IMG/VR virus record: IMGVR_UViG_3300044655_001269
Location: 1-64,000 of that record
Source: a virus
DNA length: 64,000 nucleotides
Reading direction: 5' to 3' (one strand)
Of the stretch, positions 12,573 through 19,158 are shown one piece after another. Below the pieces are notes generated by a model, which was not told where the DNA came from, did not search any database, and saw only the letters and a list, made by a program, of their open reading frames with translations. The translations under genes and the position numbers were made by a program. The stretch's first letter is position 1. The number at the start of each line of letters is the position of its first letter.

Positions 12573-13184
12573 ATGAGAATAAAAGACTTAACAGAAATGT
12601 CAATAGCAGCATACGGTGAATGGGACGCGGATTTAGCCTATACAGATATTACAATGGGATATATGAAAAACAAATACACCCACGTCGGTACTATCCATGC
12701 GGCAGACCAAGACTTTCATATCTACAAATTAAGCAACTTCTTTGAATATGTCATCGGTTTCGTAGCAGATACCTACGACATTAACCACGAAGACATAAGA
12801 ACCAAGTTTAAAGTATCTGCTGAAATGAGCCTTGAAAAAATGCAAGACTTTGAACATTATAGTAACATACTAAGCGTTAAAGCCGTCAAGGTGGTCAGTA
12901 AATTGCGAAGTCGTGGTATCGCACCAGAAATCTATAAATTCTTCATTAACGCAGGTTATACGCTAATGGGTGGCGAAGAACAATACTACGGTGCAAGATT
13001 ACTATGGAAGAAGTTTAGCAACTCACCAATTTACCAAGTAGACATTGTAGACATTGCAACTAACACCATACTAGAAACCAATGTTAAATTACACCACGGT
13101 GAAGAAGACTACGACTTCGACCAAAGAGTTTGGGCTTATACCCCAGAAAAGAAAGACATTAGATTGATTCTAACTAAAAGATAA
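12573..13184 (+). CDS. phage protein, unknown
   Basis: A 203-residue protein with mixed alpha/beta content; no recognised motif. The ATG follows AAGAGAACGACC, and upstream in-frame codons run through the hairpin and are rejected. The last codons (TKR-stop) are supplied by the repeat CTAAAAGATAAT. It has no promoter of its own and is read through from 12284. Confidence 0.75.
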   Translation: MRIKDLTEMSIAAYGEWDADLAYTDITMGYMKNKYTHVGTIHAADQDFHIYKLSNFFEYVIGFVADTYDINHEDIRTKFKVSAEMSLEKMQDFEHYSNILSVKAVKVVSKLRSRGIAPEIYKFFINAGYTLMGGEEQYYGARLLWKKFSNSPIYQVDIVDIATNTILETNVKLHHGEEDYDFDQRVWAYTPEKKDIRLILTKR

Positions 13185-13187
13185 TAC

Positions 13188-13216
13188 TTGACAGTGCGTT
13201 AATTATCTTTTAGAAT
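13188..13216 (+). promoter_or_regulatory. early promoter for genes 13250 and 13514
   Basis: TTGACA, 17 bp, TAGAAT, spacer with ATTATCTTTTAG. Short dyad GTGC/GCAC. Confidence 0.8.
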
Positions 13217-13249
13217 AGCACCACCTTAACAAAACAAGAGGCACTACCC

Positions 13250-13438
13250 ATGAGTAACTACAGTCCAATTACCATTGATATGTACGAAGTCCTAACCCTA
13301 GAAGGTAGAATGAGATTACTTGACTATGTAGTAAGAGATTTAGAACAATACAGCGAAAGTTTAGAATACCAATTAGAACTAGATAACCTACAAGACGATT
13401 TAAAACCAGTAGTAAACCAGTTATTAAAACAGTTATAA
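13250..13438 (+). CDS. small acidic protein, unknown
   Basis: A 62-residue acidic, leucine-rich helical protein (possible coiled coil SLEYQLELDNLQDDLKP). Class B leader (CAAGAGGCACTACCC). Followed by a GCGAG hairpin and the small gene at 13514. Confidence 0.7.
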   Translation: MSNYSPITIDMYEVLTLEGRMRLLDYVVRDLEQYSESLEYQLELDNLQDDLKPVVNQLLKQL

Positions 13439-13459
13439 ACAAATAGGTATGTTAGGCTC

Positions 13460-13479
13460 GCGAGCGCAACGCGCGAGCC
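13460..13479 (+). repeat. GCGAG/CGAGC hairpin, copy 6
   Basis: GGCTCGCG...CGCGAGCC 8-bp stem containing GCGAG-CGCAACGCG-CGAGCC, identical in core to copy 2. Confidence 0.65.
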
Positions 13480-13513
13480 TTGTACACCCCTTAAAACACA
13501 AATAGGCACTACC

Positions 13514-13642
13514 ATGAACAAACAACCTAAACCAAAAGAAACAGTCAAAGACCTAGCCAAACAGCTCGGATTCGACAACAAAACAATCCAGCTACTAAGC
13601 GCGGCAACCATTGGCAAAACAAATCCAAAATTCAAAGTGTAG
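13514..13642 (+). CDS. small basic protein, unknown
   Basis: A 42-residue basic protein (MNKQPKPKETVKDLAKQLGF...) whose middle resembles a short helix-turn-helix (VKDLAKQLGFDNKTIQLLS). The leader is AATAGGCACTACC. Its GTG-TAG end forms the string GTAGTGC, the same antisense sequence as in the hairpins downstream. It precedes the second antisense RNA just as gene 8209 precedes the first. Confidence 0.65.
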   Translation: MNKQPKPKETVKDLAKQLGFDNKTIQLLSAATIGKTNPKFKV

Positions 13643-13768
13643 TGCAAATCCACTGGGCATGGAAACCTAACCAACGCCCAGTAACAAGGTGGTCAATGCG
13701 GGAGTAGTGACCCTAGTATACCACCACTGAAACAACCTAACAGAAGTAGTGCTCTGTTAGGTTTTTCT
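13639..13768 (+). ncRNA. antisense-loop RNA, locus 2
   Basis: After GTAGTGC (13639-13645) come three hairpins. The first is 13652-13682 (ACTGGGC/GCCCAGT). The second is 13688-13725 (GGTGGT/ACCACC with apex GGG-AGTAGTGA-CCC). The third is 13734-13763, a perfect 11-bp stem AACCTAACAGA/TCTGTTAGGTT with loop AGTAGTGC followed by TTTC and TTTTTC. The last is both an intrinsic terminator and an antisense loop: GTAGTGCT complements AGCACTAC, present in every class A leader. I infer the same regulatory role as locus 1. Confidence 0.7.
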
Positions 13769-13769
13769 T
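13734..13769 (+). terminator. intrinsic terminator with antisense loop
   Basis: An 11-bp perfect stem followed by a T-rich tract (GTTTTTCTTTTTC). It ends the transcript from 13188. Confidence 0.85.
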
Positions 13770-13786
13770 TTTCTAAAAGATAATGC

Positions 13787-13815
13787 TTGACAACGAATCA
13801 ATTTACGATTAAACT
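13787..13815 (+). promoter_or_regulatory. early promoter for gene 13852
   Basis: TTGACA, 17 bp, TAAACT, preceded by CTAAAAGATAAT. No dyad. Confidence 0.75.
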
Positions 13816-13851
13816 ATACCCAACTTAACAAGCACTACCGGAGCAAAAACC

Positions 13852-14274
13852 ATGAAAGCATACGAAGTAATCGACACAAGCACAATCCCAACTGGCGCGT
13901 TATTCATTAGCATCAAAGACAATCAAGTCAATGCACACTATGGCGAAACTTGGATTATCGGTGATGACGTGTTCAGTATGTCAAGTTCAACTTATCTAGG
14001 CGAATCATTCACACCTGTAACCAAACCAACAGTCATCGAATTGCCATTGACACTAAATGAAATAACCGACAAAGCACCACCACTATGGGCAAGCTACCTA
14101 ACCGTATCTGGTAGCGGTAACGTAACCTACTGGGAGTACGAACCAACCAAAGAATCTAACACTGATGACTACGATTCTTACTTCTATGATTGCCATGTAC
14201 TAAACGAATCAGTAGGTAAAACTAAACTACCTTACTTCTACCAAAATTGCTACCATATCCACGATTTACTGTAG
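13852..14274 (+). CDS. phage protein, unknown
   Basis: A 140-residue beta-rich protein with a Thr/Ser-rich middle and C-terminal Tyr/Cys-rich segment. The leader is GCACTACCGGAGCAAA. Followed by an ACCCGC hairpin. Function unknown. Confidence 0.75.
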   Translation: MKAYEVIDTSTIPTGALFISIKDNQVNAHYGETWIIGDDVFSMSSSTYLGESFTPVTKPTVIELPLTLNEITDKAPPLWASYLTVSGSGNVTYWEYEPTKESNTDDYDSYFYDCHVLNESVGKTKLPYFYQNCYHIHDLL

Positions 14275-14281
14275 AATTCAC

Positions 14282-14319
14282 ATTACCCGCTGTGAGTACA
14301 CACCACTCACGCGGGTAAT
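14282..14319 (+). terminator. ACCCGCTG hairpin, copy 3
   Basis: ATTACCCGC/GCGGGTAAT with an inner GTGAGT/ACTCAC stem. A probable transcript end or stabiliser after gene 13852; TTATACAT follows. Confidence 0.55.
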
Positions 14320-14344
14320 TATACATACATACACATATAACCCA

Positions 14345-14364
14345 GCGAGCGCAACGCGCGAGCC
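14345..14364 (+). repeat. GCGAG/CGAGC hairpin, copy 7
   Basis: GCGAG-CGC-AAC-GCG-CGAGCC, 17 nt before the ATG of gene 14382. Confidence 0.6.
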
Positions 14365-14381
14365 ATAACAAAAGGATCCTT

Positions 14382-14540
14382 ATGCTACTACCAGTTACCA
14401 ACGAACAACACGAAACGATCTATATTAACACAAAATACATCGTTTCACTTAAACCACTGGAAAACGGCACGGTCATTAACCTAATCACCGAAACCTTAAC
14501 AGTCCACGAAACCATCGACCATATCAAAATATCATGCTAA
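14382..14540 (+). CDS. small FlbD-like protein, unknown
   Basis: A 52-residue protein (MLLPVTNEQHETIYINTKYI...) with the strand pattern of small FlbD-like proteins (I-x-x-N-x-x-x-I-x-x-x-x-P...T-V-x-E-T-I-D-x-I). No experiment-backed function. Ribosome site AAAGGATCCTT. It overlaps the lipoprotein gene by 7 nt. Confidence 0.6.
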   Translation: MLLPVTNEQHETIYINTKYIVSLKPLENGTVINLITETLTVHETIDHIKISC

Positions 14541-14746
14541 AATATATCTTAATCTTATTGCTCACTGGGTGTACTGCTGGGCCTGTCTATGAGGCAACCT
14601 ATCCAATCTATGAAACAGACACCACCTACATTCCGGGCCATCCAGTATACCTCAAAGAGTATAACTACGTCCCACATTATCGCTATGGCGACTATCGCAG
14701 AGGATACTACGATAAAAGACGCTACGCAAGACGCCACAGATACTGA
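14534..14746 (+). CDS. small Tyr/Arg-rich lipoprotein
   Basis: A 70-residue protein with lipoprotein signal MLKYILILLLTGC (lipobox LTGC, Cys13). The mature part is rich in Tyr, Pro and, at the end, Arg (YRRGYYDKRRYARRHRY). It is predicted to be anchored in the outer membrane and to bind envelope polymers or nucleic acid; this is inference. Overlaps gene 14382. Confidence 0.7.
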   Translation: MLKYILILLLTGCTAGPVYEATYPIYETDTTYIPGHPVYLKEYNYVPHYRYGDYRRGYYDKRRYARRHRY

Positions 14747-14768
14747 GTACCCGCTGTGAGTACCCACG

Positions 14769-14806
14769 CCTATACGTGCATTATACATATATACGCACGT
14801 ATAGGC
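14769..14806 (+). repeat. 12-bp hairpin after ACCCGCTG element, copy 4
   Basis: GCCTATACGTGC pairs with GCACGTATAGGC around an AT-rich loop, after TACCCGCTGTGAGTACC. It may end the lipoprotein transcript. Confidence 0.5.
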
Positions 14807-14816
14807 AAAAATAAAG

Positions 14817-14845
14817 TTGACAATGGGTACATTTGCCTTTAGAAT
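14817..14845 (+). promoter_or_regulatory. early promoter for gene 14884
   Basis: TTGACA, 17 bp, TAGAAT, 9-bp dyad GGGTACATT/AATGTACCC. Confidence 0.85.
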
Positions 14846-14883
14846 GTACCCACCTTAACAAAAGCACTACAGGAAACAACGCT

Positions 14884-15087
14884 ATGTCAAACTACATCAC
14901 AGTTACTAAAAAACCTAACTTCAAAACACAACACCCAATCGATGCACTTGCGGCAGTCTGCCTACAAGTCTGCGGTGGTGGCTATACAGCAAGCCAAACA
15001 GCACAAGCAATGCAATTACAAAGCAAAGTACGCACTGCTGGCAAAGCTACCAAAAACGGAATCACTATTGCCTTATCTTTTTCTTGA
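14884..15087 (+). CDS. small protein, unknown
   Basis: A 67-residue protein (MSNYITVTKKPNFKTQHPID...), Gln/Ala-rich in the middle with two Cys. Class C leader GCACTACAGGA. The start at 14884 follows that leader; an upstream frame through the promoter is rejected. Its last codons contain the next -35. Confidence 0.65.
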   Translation: MSNYITVTKKPNFKTQHPIDALAAVCLQVCGGGYTASQTAQAMQLQSKVRTAGKATKNGITIALSFS

Positions 15088-15112
15088 CATTAGGTCAGAT
15101 ATCTTTTAGACT
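15084..15112 (+). promoter_or_regulatory. early promoter for gene 15152
   Basis: TTGACA, 17 bp, TAGACT, spacer with ATATCTTTTAG. Confidence 0.75.
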
Positions 15113-15151
15113 ATTGCCAACTTAAACAAAAGCACTACAGGAATTAAGACA

Positions 15152-15409
15152 ATGAAAAAAGATTATAAACCATGCAAAATCGTTTCAGATAAAACCACTG
15201 GCAACAAATACATTTATCTGATTACTGACAATAAATCAATGCCAGACACGCTTGACGGCTTAATCGCATTACCAGATTCATTCAAAGTGACACTATACGT
15301 CGAACCCATTCTGAAACAGTTGAAAAAACTAGGTTACACAGTAAAAGGCAGTCGTTTCCTGTCACAAAAAACAGGCAACGTGGAAACTGAATTGTTTATC
15401 GCAATTTAA
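15152..15409 (+). CDS. small basic protein, unknown
   Basis: An 85-residue basic protein, strand-rich at the start and with a helix (PILKQLKKLGYTVKGSR) followed by a strand. Class C leader. Function unknown. Confidence 0.7.
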   Translation: MKKDYKPCKIVSDKTTGNKYIYLITDNKSMPDTLDGLIALPDSFKVTLYVEPILKQLKKLGYTVKGSRFLSQKTGNVETELFIAI

Positions 15410-15411
15410 AC

Positions 15412-15440
15412 TTGACAATGGGTATATTATCTTTTAGACT
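15412..15440 (+). promoter_or_regulatory. early promoter for gene 15479
   Basis: TTGACA, 17 bp, TAGACT, spacer with TTATCTTTTAG; near-dyad GGGTATA/TATAACC. Confidence 0.8.
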
Positions 15441-15478
15441 ATAACCTCACTAAACAACAGCACTACAGGAAATTTAAA

Positions 15479-15826
15479 ATGACTACTACAACTTTAGACT
15501 TAACTGCAATCCACACACAAGCAACATTAGCCGCTGAAACTGCGGCACGCGAATACTTTATCAATAAACTAGGTGGTGTTGATAAATTCGCCTGCGGTTT
15601 CGCTTGGGTTCGCATTGAACAACGCATTCGTGCCAATAGCAAACTAGGTAAACAACTTGAAAGTCTAGGATTCGATAAAGGTTATACTTCAAAATGCTTT
15701 GAGTTATGGAATCCTAGCAGACTTCACGTTCAAAACGTGGATACACTCGAAGCAGGCGCACAAGCATACGCAAAAGTCCTACGCGATAACGGCATCGAAG
15801 CCTATGCTTGCAGTAGACTAGATTAA
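15479..15826 (+). CDS. phage protein, unknown
   Basis: A 115-residue alpha/beta protein with W-V-R-I-E-Q-R-I-R near residue 43 and a C-terminal helix (AGAQAYAKVLRDNGIEAYACS). Recurrent in phages without function. Class C leader. Confidence 0.7.
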   Translation: MTTTTLDLTAIHTQATLAAETAAREYFINKLGGVDKFACGFAWVRIEQRIRANSKLGKQLESLGFDKGYTSKCFELWNPSRLHVQNVDTLEAGAQAYAKVLRDNGIEAYACSRLD

Positions 15827-15834
15827 AAATAAAT

Positions 15835-15863
15835 TTGACAGTGAGGTTATAATCCATTAGACT
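15835..15863 (+). promoter_or_regulatory. early promoter for gene 15900
   Basis: TTGACA, 17 bp, TAGACT, with an 11-bp dyad GTGAGGTTATA/TATAACCTCAC, the longest in the set. Confidence 0.85.
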
Positions 15864-15899
15864 ATAACCTCACTAAACAAGCACTACAGGAAACAAACA

Positions 15900-16202
15900 A
15901 TGAAAGCATTAAAATCATTTACTACAGGTAGAACATACGATGCAGCTCAAGTCCTAGAGTTTGCCATTCTAGCATCAATTCCAGATACTAATGGATTTTA
16001 TGATAACGTCATCGTGTTTAATGACGCATCACGTCACATAACAGGCGTTTCACGCATTTTCAATATCGATGCTACCTTAACAGGTAATGACGTATTAGCG
16101 GCTTATGATGCTGGTAATTATACAGGTATATCAACAGACGAGTTTAATCATTGCTTATCTGACGATAGATACGCATATACAAAAGCAAAGTCAATGATTT
16201 AA
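15900..16202 (+). CDS. phage protein, unknown
   Basis: A 100-residue protein starting MKALKSFTTGRTYDAAQVLE, alternating strands and helices. Class C leader. Followed by a 10-bp hairpin and an ACCCGCTG element. Function unknown. Confidence 0.7.
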   Translation: MKALKSFTTGRTYDAAQVLEFAILASIPDTNGFYDNVIVFNDASRHITGVSRIFNIDATLTGNDVLAAYDAGNYTGISTDEFNHCLSDDRYAYTKAKSMI

Positions 16203-16210
16203 TCTTAGAT

Positions 16211-16237
16211 AACTGGCAGGCACACCACCTGCCAGTT
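16211..16237 (+). terminator. 10-bp hairpin followed by ACCCGCTG
   Basis: AACTGGCAGG/CCTGCCAGTT with 7-nt loop, followed by ACCCGCTGAAAGC. Likely the 3' end of the 15900 transcript, although there is no U-tract. Confidence 0.5.
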
Positions 16238-16283
16238 ACCCGCTGAAAGCATACACGTCTATACGCGTATATGAATTTAGATG

Positions 16284-16312
16284 TTGACATTAGGTACATT
16301 ATCTTTTAGAAT
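16284..16312 (+). promoter_or_regulatory. early promoter for gene 16347
   Basis: TTGACA, 17 bp, TAGAAT, spacer with TTATCTTTTAG. Confidence 0.8.
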
Positions 16313-16346
16313 ATACCCACCTTAACAGCACTACGGAGTAAACATC

Positions 16347-16640
16347 ATGGCAACATCAAAAACAGTGAAAGCAGTACGCGCATTTGGTGGCTCAAACACT
16401 TTTGGCGTAAACGTAGAAGTCGCGCTATCTGCTACAGGCGCATGGTTTCAACGTGCCTATGCCTACAATGGTTATGCGAAAGCATGGACAAAATGGCAAG
16501 CATTCGAGCCTGTATGGTCTACGACCATTACCAATGCCTACAGTGGCGAAGTATCAGAACGTGAAGAGCCTGCCCTGCAATATGGGTGGTCTGTCCTAAG
16601 CGAATACAAGGACGTTCCACGCTATCGCCTACCAGCGTAA
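16347..16640 (+). CDS. phage protein, unknown
   Basis: A 97-residue protein, Trp/Tyr-rich (WTKWQAFEPVW), strand-rich. The leader is GCACTACGGAGTAAACATC. Function unknown. Confidence 0.7.
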   Translation: MATSKTVKAVRAFGGSNTFGVNVEVALSATGAWFQRAYAYNGYAKAWTKWQAFEPVWSTTITNAYSGEVSEREEPALQYGWSVLSEYKDVPRYRLPA

Positions 16641-16646
16641 AAAGAT

Positions 16647-16674
16647 TTGACAAGGTGTGTAATTCGTGTAGAAT
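16647..16674 (+). promoter_or_regulatory. early promoter for gene 16729
   Basis: TTGACA, 16 bp, TAGAAT; short dyad GGTG/CACC. The downstream leader differs from the common form (CAAGTCAAACGGCTTG is a hairpin). Confidence 0.7.
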
Positions 16675-16728
16675 ATGCACCAAGTCAAACGGCTTGCTCT
16701 TTTCACTACACTTTATAGGATTCATACC

Positions 16729-17049
16729 ATGAACGCGAATAATCAAAACTTAACCTACGTTGTAAACTTTGTTGTAGAAGTACCTGCTGATTTATGGGAC
16801 AATGTAGAATTGTCTTTTAATCTAGGCGATTGGTCGTTCTATGATGCTGATGCAATCAGTGAAACAGACGGTATCGTAACCGCGTCAATCAAACTCGAAT
16901 CATCGTCATTTTGGTCGAATGTAGAACGTGCTAAAGCCGCTTATGACGATGCCAGCGAATCCTTTGCTAATCCTAGCATTGCGTTTGGTGATTACAAGGC
17001 AATCGAAACAAAATCAGAATTGTACACAATACGCGAGTACGGTATCTAA
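16729..17049 (+). CDS. phage protein, unknown
   Basis: A 106-residue acidic protein starting MNANNQNLTYVVNFVVEVPA, beta strands then a long helix (NVERAKAAYDDASESF). The ATG follows TATAGGATTCATACC; the upstream in-frame ATG at 16675 falls at the transcription start and is rejected. Function unknown. Confidence 0.7.
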   Translation: MNANNQNLTYVVNFVVEVPADLWDNVELSFNLGDWSFYDADAISETDGIVTASIKLESSSFWSNVERAKAAYDDASESFANPSIAFGDYKAIETKSELYTIREYGI

Positions 17050-17065
17050 GCTCGAACGAGCTGTG

Positions 17066-17095
17066 ACGGGCGTTAAATCAGCATAAAACGCCCGT
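17066..17095 (+). terminator. 9-bp hairpin followed by ACCCGCTG
   Basis: ACGGGCGTT/AACGCCCGT, then TACCCGCTGTAATG and CCTATACGCGTATA, the same arrangement as at 16211. Confidence 0.5.
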
Positions 17096-17151
17096 TACCC
17101 GCTGTAATGATATACGCCTATACGCGTATAATGCGTTATGCAAAAATAAAT

Positions 17152-17180
17152 TTGACATGGTAGCAACAAACCGTTAAACT
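17152..17180 (+). promoter_or_regulatory. early promoter for gene 17218
   Basis: TTGACA, 17 bp, TAAACT. No dyad. Confidence 0.75.
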
Positions 17181-17217
17181 ATACCCACCTTAACAAAAGC
17201 ACTACAGGATTCAAACC

Positions 17218-17952
17218 ATGTTTAATTATTCATTTACAGCGGTATCACAAAATTCAAAAACAGGTAACATTGCAGTTACTAGCACGTCAAGTGATTCATG
17301 CCCTACTTCATGCCCTTTCATTAAAACCGTTATCGTAGACGCGGTTAAAATGCAATTAAACGGGTGTTATGCTGATTATAGCTATACTGGTATAGCATGG
17401 CGTAAATTGGATAAAAAAGGCTTAGACTTTAAAGCCTTGTTATCTAACATTCGTCATATGGATAAAGGCGCAAAATTGCGTATAAATGTTATGGGTGATT
17501 TACCGCACGAAAATCAAGTAATTGACACAACAAAATTGAATCAATTAGCCGATACCGTAGCCGTTAGAAAACTAAACACAATTCTTTACAGTCATCATGA
17601 TTTAACCATTGAAAGCAATTTAATTGCTTTTCAATCAGCATTTAAACAAGGTTTACACGTCAATGCTTCATGTGAAAGCATTGAACAAGCAAAAACGGCT
17701 TTAGATAATGGCATTAACGCGGTTTTAGTTATGCCATTGAATAGCCCTAAAGTACAAAAGATTGATGACGTTAAAGTCGTGCAATGCCCTAATGAATATA
17801 ATGAAAAAATACAGTGCATTAACTGTATGTTATGCGCAAAGGATAGAACGCAAAACCGCGTCATTATTGGATTTACAGCGCATGGAACGGGCAAAACGAA
17901 AGTATCTAAAGCCGTAATTGATGCTAATAGAAAATATCAAACTAAAGCCTAA
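17218..17952 (+). CDS. Gp88/DUF7227-like cysteine protein
   Basis: A 244-residue protein with a cysteine pattern like the phage Gp88 group: SCPTSCPF near residues 27-34 and CINCMLCAK near 200-208. An alpha/beta region between them has barrel-like spacing (LRINVMGDLPHE; LNTILYSHHDL; LHVNASCESIEQA). This suggests a metal or Fe-S-dependent fold related to the 397-residue Gp88-like protein at 20693, whose function is unknown. Class C leader (GCACTACAGGA). Confidence 0.65.
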   Translation: MFNYSFTAVSQNSKTGNIAVTSTSSDSCPTSCPFIKTVIVDAVKMQLNGCYADYSYTGIAWRKLDKKGLDFKALLSNIRHMDKGAKLRINVMGDLPHENQVIDTTKLNQLADTVAVRKLNTILYSHHDLTIESNLIAFQSAFKQGLHVNASCESIEQAKTALDNGINAVLVMPLNSPKVQKIDDVKVVQCPNEYNEKIQCINCMLCAKDRTQNRVIIGFTAHGTGKTKVSKAVIDANRKYQTKA

Positions 17953-18005
17953 ACCGCGTGAATACTGGTATTCAATGGATTGAATACCAGCTCGCTCAAA
18001 ATAAT

Positions 18006-18033
18006 TTGACATTGCCGTGAATTGCTGTAGAAT
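18006..18033 (+). promoter_or_regulatory. early promoter for gene 18101
   Basis: TTGACA, 16 bp, TAGAAT. The leader contains AGTTAAGCAAAACGCTTAACG, a hairpin, rather than GCACTAC. Confidence 0.7.
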
Positions 18034-18100
18034 ATGCCACAAGTTAAGCAAAACGCTTAACGGGCAAAATCACTTAATCACTAAAAATAGGTAACTTATC

Positions 18101-18667
18101 ATGAAAGCAATCATCGAAACAGTAAAATCTTTAATCGCTAATGGTAGCACGTTTGCTAGCATTGAATACACTACGCAAGTTAAAACTAGTGCTAAATTCA
18201 AAGATATTAAAATCATGAAACAGTCTAAAGCCAATGTAACGCTATTCGGTACACTCAAAGATTTTGAAGTTTATCAACGTGCCGTGATTAAATCAGCAAA
18301 CAAAATTGACGGGCAATCAATCAATAATTTTGAAGTAAGCGATACATATTTTGAACATGATAAAACTTGCTTTTCAATCGTTAATCATAAAACTAATGGC
18401 ACGGCTTACCTGTACGCTATCTTTAACAATGCCAGTAAATCAGTCTATACAATAGACGGTATTGAAGTGGATAAAATCACGGTATCACAATACTTAACAA
18501 ACAGTGAAAAAGATAAACTGTTAGGCGATAATTCAATAGTCTACAATAAAACCAATGACGTTATTCATTCTACCATTGTTCGTACTATCAAAATCGAAAA
18601 CATTACAGCGATTAAAGCAAACAAAATGACGTTAGAATTGAACGCTAAAACCGCGTTACACGCCTAA
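18101..18667 (+). CDS. phage protein, unknown
   Basis: A 188-residue Lys/Asn-rich protein. The first part (MKAIIETVKSLIANGSTFAS...VKTSAKFKD) has a helix-strand pattern; later segments are beta-rich. It is the last gene of the early plus-strand array and is followed by more than 1 kb without a convincing gene. Function unknown. Confidence 0.75.
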   Translation: MKAIIETVKSLIANGSTFASIEYTTQVKTSAKFKDIKIMKQSKANVTLFGTLKDFEVYQRAVIKSANKIDGQSINNFEVSDTYFEHDKTCFSIVNHKTNGTAYLYAIFNNASKSVYTIDGIEVDKITVSQYLTNSEKDKLLGDNSIVYNKTNDVIHSTIVRTIKIENITAIKANKMTLELNAKTALHA

Positions 18668-18954
18668 ACCGCATAGACTGATAGACTGGTATTACTTATC
18701 AGTCTATCACGCCTTAAACGGCAATTATGAACGATTTAAGCCTATACATTAAAACGGTATAGGCTACCAGTTAAAACAGATAACCACTAAAGGGTTAAAC
18801 TCATAGACTTGACATAATGTCAAGTCTTTTTTATTGTAGAATATACTTGACAAGCACGGCAAAACGTGGTAGCAGGTCGTTCGGGCGAAAAAGGGCTATC
18901 ACAGCTCGCGCAAAATGTCAAGCACTTTCGACTCGAAAATAAAAGAAAAAAAGG

Positions 18955-18984
18955 TTGACAAGGTGCAAAAAGGTGTGGTATAAT
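18955..18984 (+). promoter_or_regulatory. strong promoter of a short RNA
   Basis: TTGACA, 18 bp, TATAAT, the only full-consensus pair in the junction region. No gene follows within 700 bp. Confidence 0.75.
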
Positions 18985-18990
18985 ATACGG

Positions 18991-19058
18991 GTGTATATAC
19001 GGAGGCGGGGGTTGGAAAAGGGTACCCCCTATTTCATAAGTACCTCCCCTGTATTTTT
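18991..19058 (+). ncRNA. candidate small hairpin RNA
   Basis: Directly behind the promoter at 18955, GGGGGT/ACCCCC forms an inner stem and ATAC-GGAGG pairs with CCTCC-(3-nt bulge)-GTAT as outer stem, ending in TTTTTTA. The product would be about 65 nt with an intrinsic terminator. The GGAGG lies in a stem, so it might titrate ribosomes when open; this is speculation. Confidence 0.5.
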
Positions 19059-19122
19059 TACGCGGCTCGATTTTTGAGAAACCGTACCCTTTTTCGGGCC
19101 TGAACCCTAAAAGATAATTAAC

Positions 19123-19158
19123 CTACTATAGACTCTACTATAGACTCTACTATAGACC
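19123..19158 (+). repeat. three tandem 12-bp repeats
   Basis: CTACTATAGACT repeated three times (last unit ends ACC). It lies between two copies of CTAAAAGATAAT (19107 and 19163). Confidence 0.8.

Noticed and set aside
361-17180. Promoter arrays as a CRISPR or tandem repeat array
   Set aside because: The repeated units are promoter-leader pairs each followed by a different gene, without regular spacers.
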